From Rhytidiadelphus loreus (lineage: Eukaryota; Streptophyta; Bryopsida; Hypnales; Hylocomiaceae), in assembly GCA_947034895.1 (NCBI GenBank), contig OX344762.1:45364760-45428759 (forward strand): a DNA stretch of 64,000 bases, written 5' to 3'. Below are positions 12,201 through 24,960 of this stretch, in pieces (position 1 is the first letter of the stretch; every line of letters begins with the position of its first letter). The notes beneath the pieces were generated by a model. The model worked only from the letters and a program-made list of their open reading frames with translations. It was not told the origin of the DNA and searched no databases. The translations under genes and the position numbers were made by a program.

Positions 12201-15200
12201 AATGTAAGACATCAATTAAAAGTGACAAAATTGTCACATTGTATGAACAGGAGGGGTTTTTTAGTAGGTTCAACAAACTGAAAATTGTACAATCTGAGGA
12301 TAGAATTTATAGTCCACTTAACTCTAACTTTTGAAGTCATATGTCTTAATCACACTCATATTGAACGAGATTTTCATGGGATAGTTTCATTAGGAAATCT
12401 AAAGTATTCAATGTCATTAATCCATAAAGACTAGAGGGTATTTTGGAAGAAGAAAAATCCAGAATTGCCAATTTTTGATGCCTTGTCTAGAATTAAAAAT
12501 TATTTAAAAAAAATCCAATTGTATAAAAGTGTATTATAGAGTTATGACAATATGTGGAAACAATTTCAGCTCATTTGACCATATAGATTGAAAGATTACA
12601 ATGTTTGAAGTGAGAAAAAAACCTTTATTTTCATTCCTACAAACTAAGATCAGCCCTCTCGGAGTAAAAAGATTTCGTCCATAAAAAAATGAAGATTTTG
12701 ACTATTCATAAATATATGATGTTAGGTTCACTCATGAAAAATTTGAATCAGCCTGCAATGCTCAGAGGTTAAGTGCATTGGCAATACACTAGTCTTTTTT
12801 ACGATTTCTTGTGCAATGAGATATTTTTATTTATTTGAAATCCAAATGGTTATAAATTAGAGACAAACATTTAGAATATGTGGGAAAAATTTCAAGATTT
12901 TTGACTTCACATATTGCAAGATAATAGGGCTTGAGGTTAGAAGAAAGGATTTTTTCTTGAAGCCATCCTAACATAGCTAATAAAGTTTGACTCCTCTAAG
13001 AATGTAATTTGAGAACTAAATTGTTTTTGATAATATTTTATTAGTAACATAAATGCCAAAGTTCAATAGTTGATGAGAGTTCTTGCAAAAGATGTCCCAA
13101 AGATTCCCAAATTGCAAAGGTTGCTAAAAAAGTTTAGGGTGGAGAAAAATTATATTTCCACTAAGAGGATACAGGTTCACATCTTGTGTCAAACTTTATG
13201 AACATTTGACCAAAATTGACTTCATAGGAACCTATCCAGAGTTTCTATTGTTCATTCAATGGACAATTGGCCTTTAGGAGTTAAAAATTGGCACTTGAAT
13301 TCAATTGATTATTGTTGTTTTCACAATGTACACCCCATACATAGATGGAGTAGATGGAAGAGAAAATTTGTGAAGAAGGGTGGGGACAGAGAAAATTGGA
13401 CACTTAAATTTTATAAGTAAGATAGCCCCACTTAAAAACTTGCATGAATGAATTTATAAACACTATAGGATATTGGAAATATGCCCTTATTAGCTTTTTA
13501 TGTAAAAAAACGATCATCTTAAATGCAACAATTAAGGTAAATAGCCCCACATCAAATACCCTCTTAATTCAGGTGTATACTTTAAATTACAAGGAGTGAT
13601 CTCCCCAAGACTTATTCTACCATTGTAGAAATTGATAGGTTGATATCCGAAATTCAATGGAACTATAGTAAAGAAAAGTTATCTTTTTTCTTATGAAAAA
13701 TATCATGCCACTAATCTCAACATATGGTGAAATGATAGTAGAAAAGAATGAAATTAATTATAATTAGTAGATTGAGTTTTAAAAGCATAGTTAAAAAGAA
13801 ATTAAGGTGCACATTCACATTGTCTAATCTTTTTTTTGGTCTATTTGAGTGTGATTTGACCCATCAATGAAACCAACCCATTACAAGCTTGAAGGAGAAT
13901 GACAAGTCAAGACTATCAGAGTTGATAACAATGATGTAACCAACCTATTACAAGTTTGAAGGAAGATTTGATGTATAGGTAATCAGATCCCATCCCATCA
14001 TGAGTATTGAACTAAGTATGTACTTACCTTGGTACAAACCTTTGCAATTGTTATGATGATTACTAGTAGTAGGTGAAGTTAGATTAAATAAGTGAAATTG
14101 ATGATTCTCCACTTTTTGTTCATTTATGTTGGCATGAAAATTGTATTGATTTATCCTATAGATATTTGTAACATTGATATGCCAAAGTCTTTGAATTACA
14201 AAAGTTCCCCATTAGTAGTTAACATTGGTTCCAAACACTAGTTCAGATTTTTTTGGTTTCTAGAATTTAGTTTTGGATAGAAATTGTGCAAAATTTATCC
14301 ACACTTGAAAACTTTATATTGCCGAACTATACAATTGTCTTTATGTAGAATATAAAATACTTGCTAGATTGTCAGTTGTCACCTTTTCCCTCAACAATTA
14401 GACTCAATAACTTGATAGGTGATGATTGGATGAGAAACTTAAAAACAAATTATATTTGTTGTTTTAGGTGAGTACCTATTTTGGAAAAAACAACATTGGA
14501 ACGTTTTGCAAAATGTTCTTTAATTCTTTAATGATTAATTCATTCCAATTCACTTAAAAGCATATCAAAGTAGGATAATTTTGTCACATTTGGATGAATG
14601 TAAATATATTTGAATGAAAAAACAATGTTTCATACCTAATCCATGATTTATAATTTTTCAAATAACCTTGTCACTCCAATCAAGATTCCAAGTTACACTG
14701 TCTTAGGAAATTGAAAATAAAATTCTTAGCGTCAAAAGGAATCACAAGCTTTGAGAAGGCCTAGTTTTTTTGCCAATGCGATAAGAGACTTTGCCACAAT
14801 GCTATAAGAAAGTAAAAACTTGAGTCTTCTTTTCATAAAGATTGTTATAAGTGAAAAGTCTCATTTTGTCATGGATCCTAGAGATAATTTCAAACAAACA
14901 TTAGTTGGAATACCTTGATTAATTACATGTCAATCCGATAACACCAAGGGAAATTATTCTTCAATGGATGCAAAATAGTAGATATTTTGGCTCATGCAAT
15001 GAGTGGTATTCATGTGTCCTTCATGTTTATTTTTGGCCCTTTAATTTGGGGGGCTATTTTTTATGGCTTATTTTAGAACATTGCTTTGTGTCTTTATTGA
15101 TTAAGTCTTCAAGATAGAAACCTACTATCAATTTCTTCGAGGACAAGATTAATTTTCTATCTTTAGTTTTCTACTCCTAATTTTTGTTCCTTCATTTGGA

Positions 15201-15239
15201 CAATTCAACCAGGGCTTTTATTTTCATTTTTTAATAATA

Positions 15240-15870
15240 GCCACAATGGCGATTTAAAATGTTATAGTGCTACTCCAAATTTCAACATTCATCCACATAT
15301 TGGATAGAAAATATCACATTAGTACATATTACATGTCAATTTGACAATTTTCATCCAAGTTTTTTTTTAATGTGAAATTTTCTGGTGATTTCATCCAAGT
15401 TTTTTGGCATTTTTTTAGGCGTTTTTTAGCCAGATTTTTTTTCCTAGTACAAACTTGCACTAGAAAGCCAAAAAAAGAAGCCCTAAATTCAACTTTCTTG
15501 TGAATTATCATTAGAAGATAAATGAATCCATAGGAGGGTTGTTTTAGGGTTGTTTATCAAGTTGTGAACCAATGCAATGTTGGTTAGGAGTATTAAATAA
15601 TTTATTGAAAAATATTTTAAATTTAATTAAATAATATAATCCAATGTGGTAATGTCCATATATACTTGTTCACTTGCACTTGTATGGTAACGTCTCCAAA
15701 GTCAACTATTCTATCCTACCCTCAAAGATGGTGATGCATTCCACTTGCACTTGCATGGTGATATTTCTAAAGTCAACAATTTCACCCTCAAAGATGAACC
15801 TTCTAGAGATGGTGTTGCTTTACCTTCAAATATGAACTTTTTAGAGTAATGTAGAGATGGTATTGAATAC
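15240..15870 (-). repeat. Second copy of palindrome-spacer sequence, with decayed coding modules
   Basis: 15240-15480 matches about 5350-5580 (shared gttatagtg, tcaacattcatccacatatt, tatcacattagtacata). 15660-15870 read on the minus strand encodes two modules: FEGEIVDFRNITMQVQVE and, after a frame slip, VDFGDVTIQVQV. A third partial module starts KFIFEG. These parallel the modules at 4790-4920. The frame is broken by a stop and a shift, so it is a relic. Confidence 0.5.
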
Positions 15871-15950
15871 CTTCTAGTATAGTGGTTGAATTAGAATGTT
15901 ATAGATAATTTGACAGGGTCATCACAGACAATGGATTTCATTATAAATAT

Positions 15951-16384
15951 CACTAGAAGAAATCTACGTTATTCTAGCTTTCATTATAAATATTACTCCG
16001 TACTAAGAAGAAATCTACATTATTTGAAATCTACATTATTCTAGCTTTCATTATAAATATTATTAAGAAGAAATCTACATTATTTGAAATCTACGTTATT
16101 CTAGCTTTCATAATAAATATTACTAAGAAGAAATCTACATTTTTTGAAATCTATGTTATTCTAGCTTTCATTATAAATATTACTAAGAAGAAATCTACAT
16201 TATTCTAATTGATGATTTCTGCTAAATCTAACACAACCAAGTTGGAAATAATGATTTTAGTTGGAAATAATACAATTTCAACATTATTTTAGTTAGAGTT
16301 TAGTAAGTCTACATCATTTTCAATACAATTGAGTTAGATTTAACAAACAAACATCAACTAGAATAATACAAATTTCTTCTAGTG
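15951..16384. mobile_element. Miniature CACTA transposon (434 bp) with TAT target duplication
   Basis: The left end reads CACTAGAAGAAATCTACG and the reverse complement of the right end reads CACTAGAAGAAATTTGTA; both then continue into TTATTCTAG, giving terminal inverted repeats of about 27 bp. TAT at 15948-15950 and TAT at 16385-16387 form the 3-bp duplication expected of CACTA (En/Spm) elements. The left half contains a 60-bp subterminal repeat (next entry). No transposase is encoded, so the element is non-autonomous. Confidence 0.85.
15974..16206. repeat. 60-bp subterminal tandem repeat, 4 copies
   Basis: The unit, running from ctagctttcattataaata through aagaagaaatctacat, repeats with a 60-bp period at 16041, 16101 and 16161. 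An earlier copy at 15974 carries a small insertion. The unit includes the terminal motif gaagaaatctac, as expected for transposase-binding subterminal repeats of CACTA elements. Confidence 0.85.
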
Positions 16385-17619
16385 TATGATTTTTCAATAC
16401 TTCAATCTCATTCAATATCAATGAAAGAATTCATGCATCACTTTCAAGATTCTTAATAGACAATGGATTTCAATATAAAGACAACCTCTCAACTCCTCAA
16501 TCTCACTCAATGTCAAAGAAATTCCTTCATTTTGCCATCGAAAAATTTCTTGATGGAAAATGGTCAAATGATATATTTGTATGACTATTATTGGATTCTT
16601 TGGATTCTTGACTAACCACCATTACATTTATTTGTAGATTCAATCCTCTAATCCTAGAATTAGTAGAAAATTTTGACACTTTTATTTAAATTAATTTAAG
16701 CTAAACCTACTATCCAAGTTCTTTAGTGTACAAATTACCTTGAATTGAAGATTTGCCTTAGTATTTGAAGCAAGTTATAATTTTATTTGTTGGTTTACCA
16801 AGTAATTGCTTCTCCAAACTTCAGGAAAATGACCACTATTTCCAAAAACGAAGTAATTTTTTTACCGAATTAAATGATTAAGCTTAGGCAACAACTGAAG
16901 GACCATGGAGAACCACTGAATAACATGTGAAAAGAAGGGAAAAAAAACTGAGTCACCCCATAAACTCCCCTTTCACTAATAGGAGCATACAAGGTGAAGG
17001 AATTTGGCAGAATTTGGCGTGCAACTCCTTGGTAATAGGCCCAGCTTTTCAGGGTTAAATAGAAAAGGATATAATTTGGCCAAATTGAGCATAGCAAATT
17101 TGCAAATAAAATGACCAGCAAATAAGACAACCGAAGACGCGTATTTGGTGTCCGTGGGACCTTTGTATGAGGTCTTGAAATGACAAATCTACAATTCAAG
17201 CGAGTCTCAAAAAAAGAGAACGGAGTTCACGTTCGCATATGTCTTGTTCATTTGGGACATTAGCTAATTTTTACCAAAGGCTTCGACACAAATAAGATGT
17301 TGTGGAACCCAGGTGATAGCTGTAAGAAATTCAGTGCCAGAAATTAGATACATAATTTCGCCCATATACTTCGTTCTCACAGCATTGGAACATTTTCTGC
17401 ACATTGTAAGTGCATGAGATTTGTACTCACAGGTGAAAGGAGTCACAATGATACCATTAGACAGTCTCTTGAAGTTCGCCCAGGGAGCAGTTCCATAGGC
17501 CAGGAGCAGAGGTCATCTGAAACACATTTTCTCTTCACAAGCATGCAATCTTCAACATCAAGTTTTCAAACCTTAAAAAAGGCCCCAATGTTCATGTCAT
17601 CTCGCACCTCCACCTCCAC
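16385..17619. other. Intergenic region downstream of SNI1
   Basis: There is no recognisable gene. From about 16860 the base composition becomes more balanced, which fits the 3' untranslated region and terminator of the minus-strand SNI1 gene. A 109-codon minus-strand ORF at 16870-17199 matches no family I know. Confidence 0.5.
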
Positions 17620-20600
17620 CTAAGAGTTTATCAAGGCATTTGCTATGACCAGCGCACATCGGGCTTGATGATGGATGTCTCTACAATCCCTGCAGCAACA
17701 AAGTTGTCAGGTCCACCAGGTCCACCAAAGAGCAGACAAAACTAATAATTCAGTCATCACAAGGTGGTATATACTTCTTCATCAAACACAAGTCTAGGAA
17801 TTGTAGTATGCTTACATCTTTGTATTCGAAGTATTCAGTGCTGCTTGAAATGAGGTGCAAACTTCTTTCAAGGACTGGTCGTCACTTGTATGCGTCTCCA
17901 GAAAGACCTAATGAGCAACCGAAGTCAAGTCGACATCATCCTCACTGAACATGCATCTAAAAGAATTTGAAAGGTCGATGAAGAGCGTGCAATGGGACTA
18001 TACCTGAAAAGCTCCCGCCAGTAGAGGTTGCAATTCATCTGAGTAGAAGCTCTTATGGATATTCATATTTGATACACAATCAAACAATTGCTGTGCAGTG
18101 GAGATCTCACGGAATTTATCTTTGGCAAACTGTATCCCAACACCCCACCATCCTCAAAATAGAGAAACTACCCAAGGCAAAAATATACCAAAGTATACCA
18201 TAGTCCAACACAAGTTCTAGAGATTGTGGAGCATGATACAGGACATCTCTTGAACTTTAATAAAACTGGAAGCAATAGTCGAGTTGATATACCCCTGGAG
18301 CATGTGCGACAATATACTTGAGAATCAGTTTAAACTTCAATTGTGGATTTTCCAGCACCTGCAAATTCACCATAACAATAACGTCTCAATCCGCAATGCA
18401 ATGTTCCCACAACGCAAACAAGCACCTTCATGAGTTCGAGCCTGTAACTACATCACAAACAGAAAAACTTTAAAGCCGGCAAGTTTTAGATATTCCTTGC
18501 GAAGGGCAACCGGTGTCAGAAACTCATCAACGTACACCTCTCCACGCACTAACTCCACTCCAATTACCATGTATTCCACCATCAAAGAGACATAGTCAGC
18601 AGAAGATAAAACTACGTTGAGTTGGGGTACGATTTGAACCTGAAGAAGAGGCCCAAGATATGGCCTTCCATAGTCCAAGAGACCCATAAAAGTCTCCACA
18701 ATGGTCCCTCTGTTCAGATGGCAACCAAGAAGATCACCAACCTCAAAGATACACAAACGACATAAATTCTCTCCTTCCTATAAATGCTGAGCATCAGAAA
18801 GAAGCAGAGTTAGAAGTCGCATCCTCACATTGAGACCGCCTTCCTTGACGACACACGCTTCTGTTCACTTAAATCCTTGAAATCCTCTAGTTCAAGAATC
18901 TGTCACCCAAAGTTACCCACTCTCCAGTAAGAATTCTGAGGATAATTGATTTACCGGAATTATTGCATCCCACGCCACACAAATCAATCCAATTATGGAA
19001 ATACAATCTAATTGCATCTACGCATTGTCAGGGTTGTGGATTGCAATTAACAACCACAGGCTACTACGAAATAAACTTACAATCGAACAGATGCATTTTT
19101 AGATACCAGAAGGCTCCGGCTGGAAGGAGAATATTAGAGTACCCAGACTGAAGAAATGCTGATGTCTGACTGCACAAATACAGGGGTCGAGAAATAGTTG
19201 GGCACGAAAACATAGAGTGATGAGGTTCATTCACCATGGTCAAAAGAGTAGCTGCCAGGTGGGTAAAGTCTGTCTCTGTAACAAAGAATCCTGGGCCGCA
19301 AATGCCAGACGATGTCCCTGACGCTGTAGCATTCATTCCTGGATCTTGTGAGTCTGATCCATCTCTTGACACTTCCAACTTCAGCTCTTCTGAATTTTCG
19401 CCGTCCGACTTAACCAGGGCACCCGGCCTAGCTATTATACGCAACAGATATGAAAAAATATCCTTCACTTTTGAAATACCTTGTCTCTGCACCAGGCAAA
19501 TATTTGAGGATGCAAATGAGATTGTGGCTGTTCAAAAACATCCATTGTAACTGATGCTCTCGATATACCAGATTTCAGAGAACAACCACTTTAAAAGAAA
19601 GACAGTTGGCATATATCCTAACTAGTACTACAACCGTTGCAACATTCGCAACCTCGCACCCCCTTCATTAGAGACATAGTATTTTCTTTAGTTTGCCTGA
19701 ACTCGATTTTAAATAAGAGTGCTTCCAATTTTTGGATGAAAATGTGCAAGGATGAATACATGACAATCCAAGTGGATGAAATGAAGACAGTGGATCGTGA
19801 CATTGTGCACTTAATAGAGATACTTAACAGGCCAATAGATAAATTGTTTCCATAGCTATGTGTCAGCAGAGTGCGAATAATCACAAAAAAACGCAGGTGA
19901 ATTGAGGTACAAACCATCAGGAAACGTAATATAAGGGATTCCTGCATCAACTCCAATTCCTCTGGATTTTCTGCACAGAAGAAAGGAACGGTTAGCTCAA
20001 CACTGCGGCACGCGCTTTGATAACGCGCTGGGCAGTATTCCAACACACTACAATACACAAAGATATGACTCAACAACTGGAAGGTCAATCCAAATATATA
20101 ACGACCTACACTTTGCAAAGGGCTGATGGCTGCAGCTAAAGAACCAGTGATAGTTTAAACAGCAGTTACTTGTGTTTGACAGAAAATCTCAGCTGAACGG
20201 ATCACCACATGTAGTCCAGACTAAGTATGCGGCAGTACTACGGCATCCGTCTATAAAGATAGTCGGCAAGAGTAAGAAACCTTGAAATGCCTCCCGCCGT
20301 ACTTGAAAGTCGGAGTCAAGAAGACTAACCAACCACCGCAACATTAAATATTGCGCCAGTCTCTGTCAAGAACAAGCTATTTTCCTTAGCTCGCATGAAT
20401 GAACACCGTATTTGATTGTGCCGATAACCGAGAAGATTGCCAAGAGCGATGGAAAGAGAAGGCCTCAAAGCACAAGATTCAAGGGACCACGTGCGAAGAC
20501 TTACATTTATTGGATTTTTATTTCTAGCAGCATTTTCGATACCAGAAGAACCCCTTTTCTTTGAAGTTTGCTCTCCATCTAGGTCGGTGACAATATTGTC

Positions 20601-22893
20601 CAGCAAAATGTACAAGTCCTACAATTTCCCCCAGCGATTTTAATTCTGATTCATCCATGAAAAATACAATTTTAAAATTGGGATGAACGACGTAGCAATT
20701 CGAACTCTGAAAGTGAGGGAATTCCCATCCAAAAATTCCTAATGATTAAGGAAAGACAAAGCATTAGAGCACGTACCATGCTAGTCTTAGTTGATTGTTT
20801 TGCGTTCTCAGATTTCTGCGCTGCGACCTCAAAAGGCGACCACACTTGCTCCTGCCAATTTGAATCACTCCAATGAATGCATGGGGTATTGGAGGCCTAA
20901 ATCCTAAGCAAAGTGGTTAATCGGAACAAAGATGTGAAAGATGTAATAGCAACAAATGATTCCAAACCCTAAACCCTAAAAAACAAATACAACATTAAAC
21001 ATAAAATCTTATATTACCTTGTTGTCCACGAACTCCTTTCCTCCGGTTCCCTTACTCTTCAAGTTGACTTGCGGATGACGCTGCAAACAAACGTATCCAA
21101 ACCTTAATGAGTAAATTAAAGAGCTTATGTCCCGATCAGAAGCGGCGAGCCCGTTATGCATTCTGTTCTAAATGAAGAGGTACTAACCAGGTCGAGGTCA
21201 TGAAGTAACCGAAAACTAGCCACTAATACTCGCAAAGACTTTGTCTCTTGTATCCCAGACAGGATTTTCTCATACACGCCCCTGCAACCCAGCAATTCAT
21301 TTGGATTAATGTTCTGATGATGATGAAAGACCATAGAGGTCGGGTAGGAATAAGTCCACATTACACTGCATACCTAGCACACCATCAGAACAACTCGTTG
21401 TATTATAAAGGAATATAGTATGAGCAAGTGAACAAGTCCACAGACAAAATAGAGTTGGCGAATGATAATGTACCTGGCCGGAACAACAGCAATATCTGGT
21501 ACCACAGCGATAACCCGAACAGTGTCCAGAAATAATAACTCTGCACAAATCCACCAGGTTAATTCACCTCATTCTTGATAAACCGATTGTGATCGACAAG
21601 ACGAAAAGGAAGATGGAACCTAGAGTACACGGGATACGTATCCACACCTAATGAATCTCGAAGCAAGAATAAAGATGTCTGGCCCTCCCCTCACAGACAG
21701 TTGAGCTTAAAATGACCTACTTGGGCCCACTCATTTATTTTGTATTTTGTAATCAAGCCCAGCATAGATAGTGGAAATGAAATCCAAGCTCAACCATAGA
21801 ATAATCTGGTTAAGTTGAGTTTTATGTAAGTCCTATTGCATTAATTACAGGTCCTACCACAAATTGAGTTTAATGACACTATTGAGACCACAAAGAATGA
21901 ATTAGACCATGAAATAGAATGATGACTAGAGGACCGTTATGCCTGATTCTCTAATCCTCAACCAAATTTCCAGCTCAATTGTCAGTGCCGGAAGAGTCGG
22001 TTAATCTTGTCATGATTGTAGGAGTAGCAGATACTGGCAAGTTCTGCTGCTGTTCTATATATTTCATCAATGAACAGTAAAGAGGATCTGGGTGATCATT
22101 CAAGCATCTGCGAGTATTAAAGAACAAGAGAGGATTCAAGAAGTAGTACTCACGATCGGCATCAACGTGAACATCTTTCTTGACACCAAGAGTATCAGCG
22201 AGAGCAAGGACATTCGTCAAGAGGGAGGCTCCCATGACTCTCCGCTCCTTCCCTGCTTCCTCATCCCGGTGGCTCGAATTAGCATTGAAGGTTCCCGTGC
22301 TCTGTCTTTTAGCAACCACCTCCTAGCATTGAACTCCCTCAGTGAGTAGGTTAAAGACAAAATCAAGAATAACAACTTCATCGTTCATTTCAATTGCTGC
22401 CAGGCGCACTACGATTTTTCTACTAGAATAAATTTATTAATGACTCCTCGGAGAAGAAGAGAGTCTTCTTTCAAATTTAAGAAGACTTCTCCCAGTAGTC
22501 ATTCAAAAATATAGTCTACTAGAGAAATGCAACAAAAGACAATTAGTGCATCTCACAGTAATTTAAAGAATGAATTCTTGTAGAGAAATGCCATATAAAA
22601 AATTGGTGCTTCTCGCAGCAATGAAAATAAACAAACAGGAGACAAGCATCAGAAAGCCGAAGGTAAGGTCTTAGTACCGGCAGAGACGGTGACAATTGCA
22701 CTGCGCTCCTGGTGATCCGCCCCTGCGCGTGTCACAAACATTCGTTACGAGTCCTTGCGGACGAGGAAGACGGAGGAATGCACAAGGTCGAGAATAAAGG
22801 GAGGAGGTGTACCCGAGTGCGGGGCTGTGTCGCAATTTTCACATTATCAGATTGATCGTTCGATCCGTCGAGCTTCTGCTTCTTTCGAGGCAT
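17620..22893 (-). CDS. SNI1: SNI1-like negative regulator of systemic acquired resistance (SMC5/6-associated)
   Basis: SNI1 is a nuclear armadillo/HEAT-like helical protein that represses immune genes and works with the plant SMC5/6 complex. Exons in coding order: 22813-22893, 22154-22322, 21474-21540, 21188-21281, 21018-21080, 20777-20851, 20505-20618, 20281-20362, 19915-19970, 19235-19486, an uncertain piece near 18829-18843, 18640-18777, 18293-18358, 18004-18129, 17816-17907, 17620-17689. All but one join in frame at GT-AG sites. Family-like stretches in order: GASLLTNVLALADTLGVK, FLDTVRVIAVVPD, VYEKILSGIQETKSLRVL, VWSPFEVAA, ENPEELELMQESLILRFL, VLENPQLKFKLILKYIVA, LQPLLAGAFQ, and a C-terminus ending CALVIANALINS. 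The start MPRKKQKLDG is a likely nuclear signal. Length is about 515-530 residues against 432 in Arabidopsis. The 18640-18860 junction is unresolved because of an in-frame TAG at 18778-18780. Confidence 0.85.
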
Positions 22894-22947
22894 GATCGGT
22901 GATAGAAAAAACAAACGGAGAGTGGAAAAAAAGGAGAAACCGAGGGG

Positions 22948-22956
22948 CTAGGGTTT
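22948..22956 (-). promoter_or_regulatory. Telo-box (AAAACCCTAG) upstream of SNI1
   Basis: The plus strand reads ctagggtttt, so the minus strand carries AAAACCCTAG about 55 bp 5' of the SNI1 start codon. Telo-boxes are common near transcription starts of plant genes active in dividing cells. Its role here is inferred. Confidence 0.5.
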
Positions 22957-24229
22957 TAAAGAGGTTCCTAATGACAAACAATTGTACTACTACGAAGTTA
23001 CACTCAAAGGAGATGCGATAAACACTCAAAACGGACGGAGCCTATGACAATGTAGTCAGCGCATGCCCGACAGCGCGGTCCTCCAAATCCACGGCAACAC
23101 TTGAGAACTGTTCGGCTTTCGATTTTCAGCACACACCTGAGACCTTGCCACTCAGCATCTTTCCGCAACAAGTCATCCCAAACGGTTGCGCTTCAATCTT
23201 CGATCTGGAGCTTGCCCTTGCATAGATCACCATACGTGTTGCCAAGCGAAACAAGCGAGACTGCCCTTGCGCAAAGGAGGAGAGCATCAAAACACCAGGT
23301 TCTTTGGGTCGCTAAACAAAAGATGACTACCCGACTACCGCGCAAGTTCTACATTCGAAAATTGAAAAAGCATATTTTCAATTAGATAATGTCCAATGTG
23401 TGGATATTCTTCAAGATTCATTGCTTAGTGGGAAAAAAAAAAAAAAAATTGAAAAAAATTTGTAGTAGAAAACCTTGTTTTTGAAAAAATAATTTCCCCT
23501 CAAATTTTGTATAGAAGAAACACAAAGTTTGAAATAATATTCCTATTTTTGCATTTGTCAAATTTGACTTTCAACTTTAACTAAATATTTAGTATGAAAC
23601 ACCAATTCTAATAGCCAAGTATGGTATATGGTGTAACAATTTTTTAACACAAAATGTCATGTAAAAATTAGAAAATATCTAATATGACTAAAGTTTCATA
23701 CTACTCCACACACTTGTGAATGATTGTATTGCAAGTAAGAGATATTGATCCTTATTTATTATTTATCTTTAAAAAATAGTTCCATTAGAATTGATGAAAA
23801 AAGAGACATTACAAACACACAAACACACAAAATATTTTTTATTTTTTTCCTAACCATTGTTGCAACTGCGAACATTGACAAAAGTTTCATATTTCGATTC
23901 AAATAAACCTACTTTGATATAAATATCATCTATGAAATTAGCTAGCTTAATTCTACAATGTAAATATAAAGTGTCTCTCAAAAGTTTTGTTCAACATACA
24001 TGATGCTATAACTAATTTTAAAATTTATTAAATTGCCATAACTAAATGAAATTAGACGTACCTTGGTACATTAGATACACCCACAAACAAGTCCAAAAGA
24101 ATACCATACTGAAAATTGAATTCAAAATTTTAAAATCAAATTTAGGCTTATGTTTTATTTAACACTTGAAGGATTAAGGGTGTTTTTCAAGAGTAATTGT
24201 CAAAACATGCCATTAATACATTGGTCAAA

Positions 24230-24960
24230 AATGAATTCTTTTTTTTAACTTCAACCATACAAAAGAGTTTTAGACTATAATTATGTCAATGTGTCAAAAA
24301 ATATTTAGACTATTCAATTGTATAGATTAAAGAATTGGATCCTTTGATTTTGTGAATTAAAAAATTATACTATTTGAAGTGAAAAAAATAAATTATTTTC
24401 ATTCCTACAAAACATGGTCAATACACTTTAAGTTGTCTTGGAGTAAACTTTTTTATCCATACAAGATTGAGCCTTTACACCATCAAGTGCTACATCTAGT
24501 TATGTACACTCATGCAAAATCTTGAAAGCAAATAAAATGTTTGCCTTACCCTAAATCACCATGCAATACGAAGAGGTCAAGTAAACTAATTATTGATGGC
24601 TCTTCAACCAATTCCATGCACTAATCATTTTGGGATGATTTCTTGTGCAATAAAGATATTTTTTGTTTAAAAATTAAAATAGTAAAACTTAAAGATAAAC
24701 ATTTGGAATGTGCAAAAAACATTCTAGAAAGTAGATTGAGAGTTTAAATTCCACATTTATAGTTAAATGAAAATGTTCTTTTTCAAGCTTGCTCAGCATG
24801 ATTGGTAGAGTTTGAATCTTCTTAAAATGAGATTTTGCACTAAAAGTAGTTTCATTGTTTTTAACAATTACATATCATATCATGTTAGTTATATAGAAGT
24901 CAAATTTTAAAAGTAGATGAGAAGTTTTGCAAAAGCTACCCAAATTATTTGATCTTCACG
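24230..24960. repeat. Dispersed AT-rich repeat copy
   Basis: It shares an ordered series of phrases with 12590-13000, such as attattttcattcctacaaa, tttcttgtgcaat and agataaacatttggaatgtg. The copies are heavily diverged and noncoding. Positions about 1190-1760 hold a further partial copy. Confidence 0.6.

Larger units (their letters stand above)
9901..15950. other. AT-rich, gene-free repeat DNA
   Basis: No coding gene was found. Contents are a TTAA-flanked element (10551-11354), an (AT)n run near 12169-12195, a dispersed-repeat copy at about 12440-13290 related to 1190-1760 and 24230-24960, and two segments (about 15240-15480 and 15660-15870) shared with the palindrome spacer. A segment at 13261-13284 (ggcctttaggagttaa) resembles a solitary TTAA-element end. 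Confidence 0.6.

Noticed and set aside
16870..17199. 109-codon minus-strand ORF downstream of SNI1
   Set aside because: Unrecognised, with no coding motif; its position fits SNI1 3' sequence or intergenic DNA.
19637..19855. Plus-strand ORF of 72 codons with protein-like content
   Set aside because: It lies within the SNI1 intron between exons that join perfectly (19915-19970 and 19235-19486), has no family match I know and no supporting splice context.
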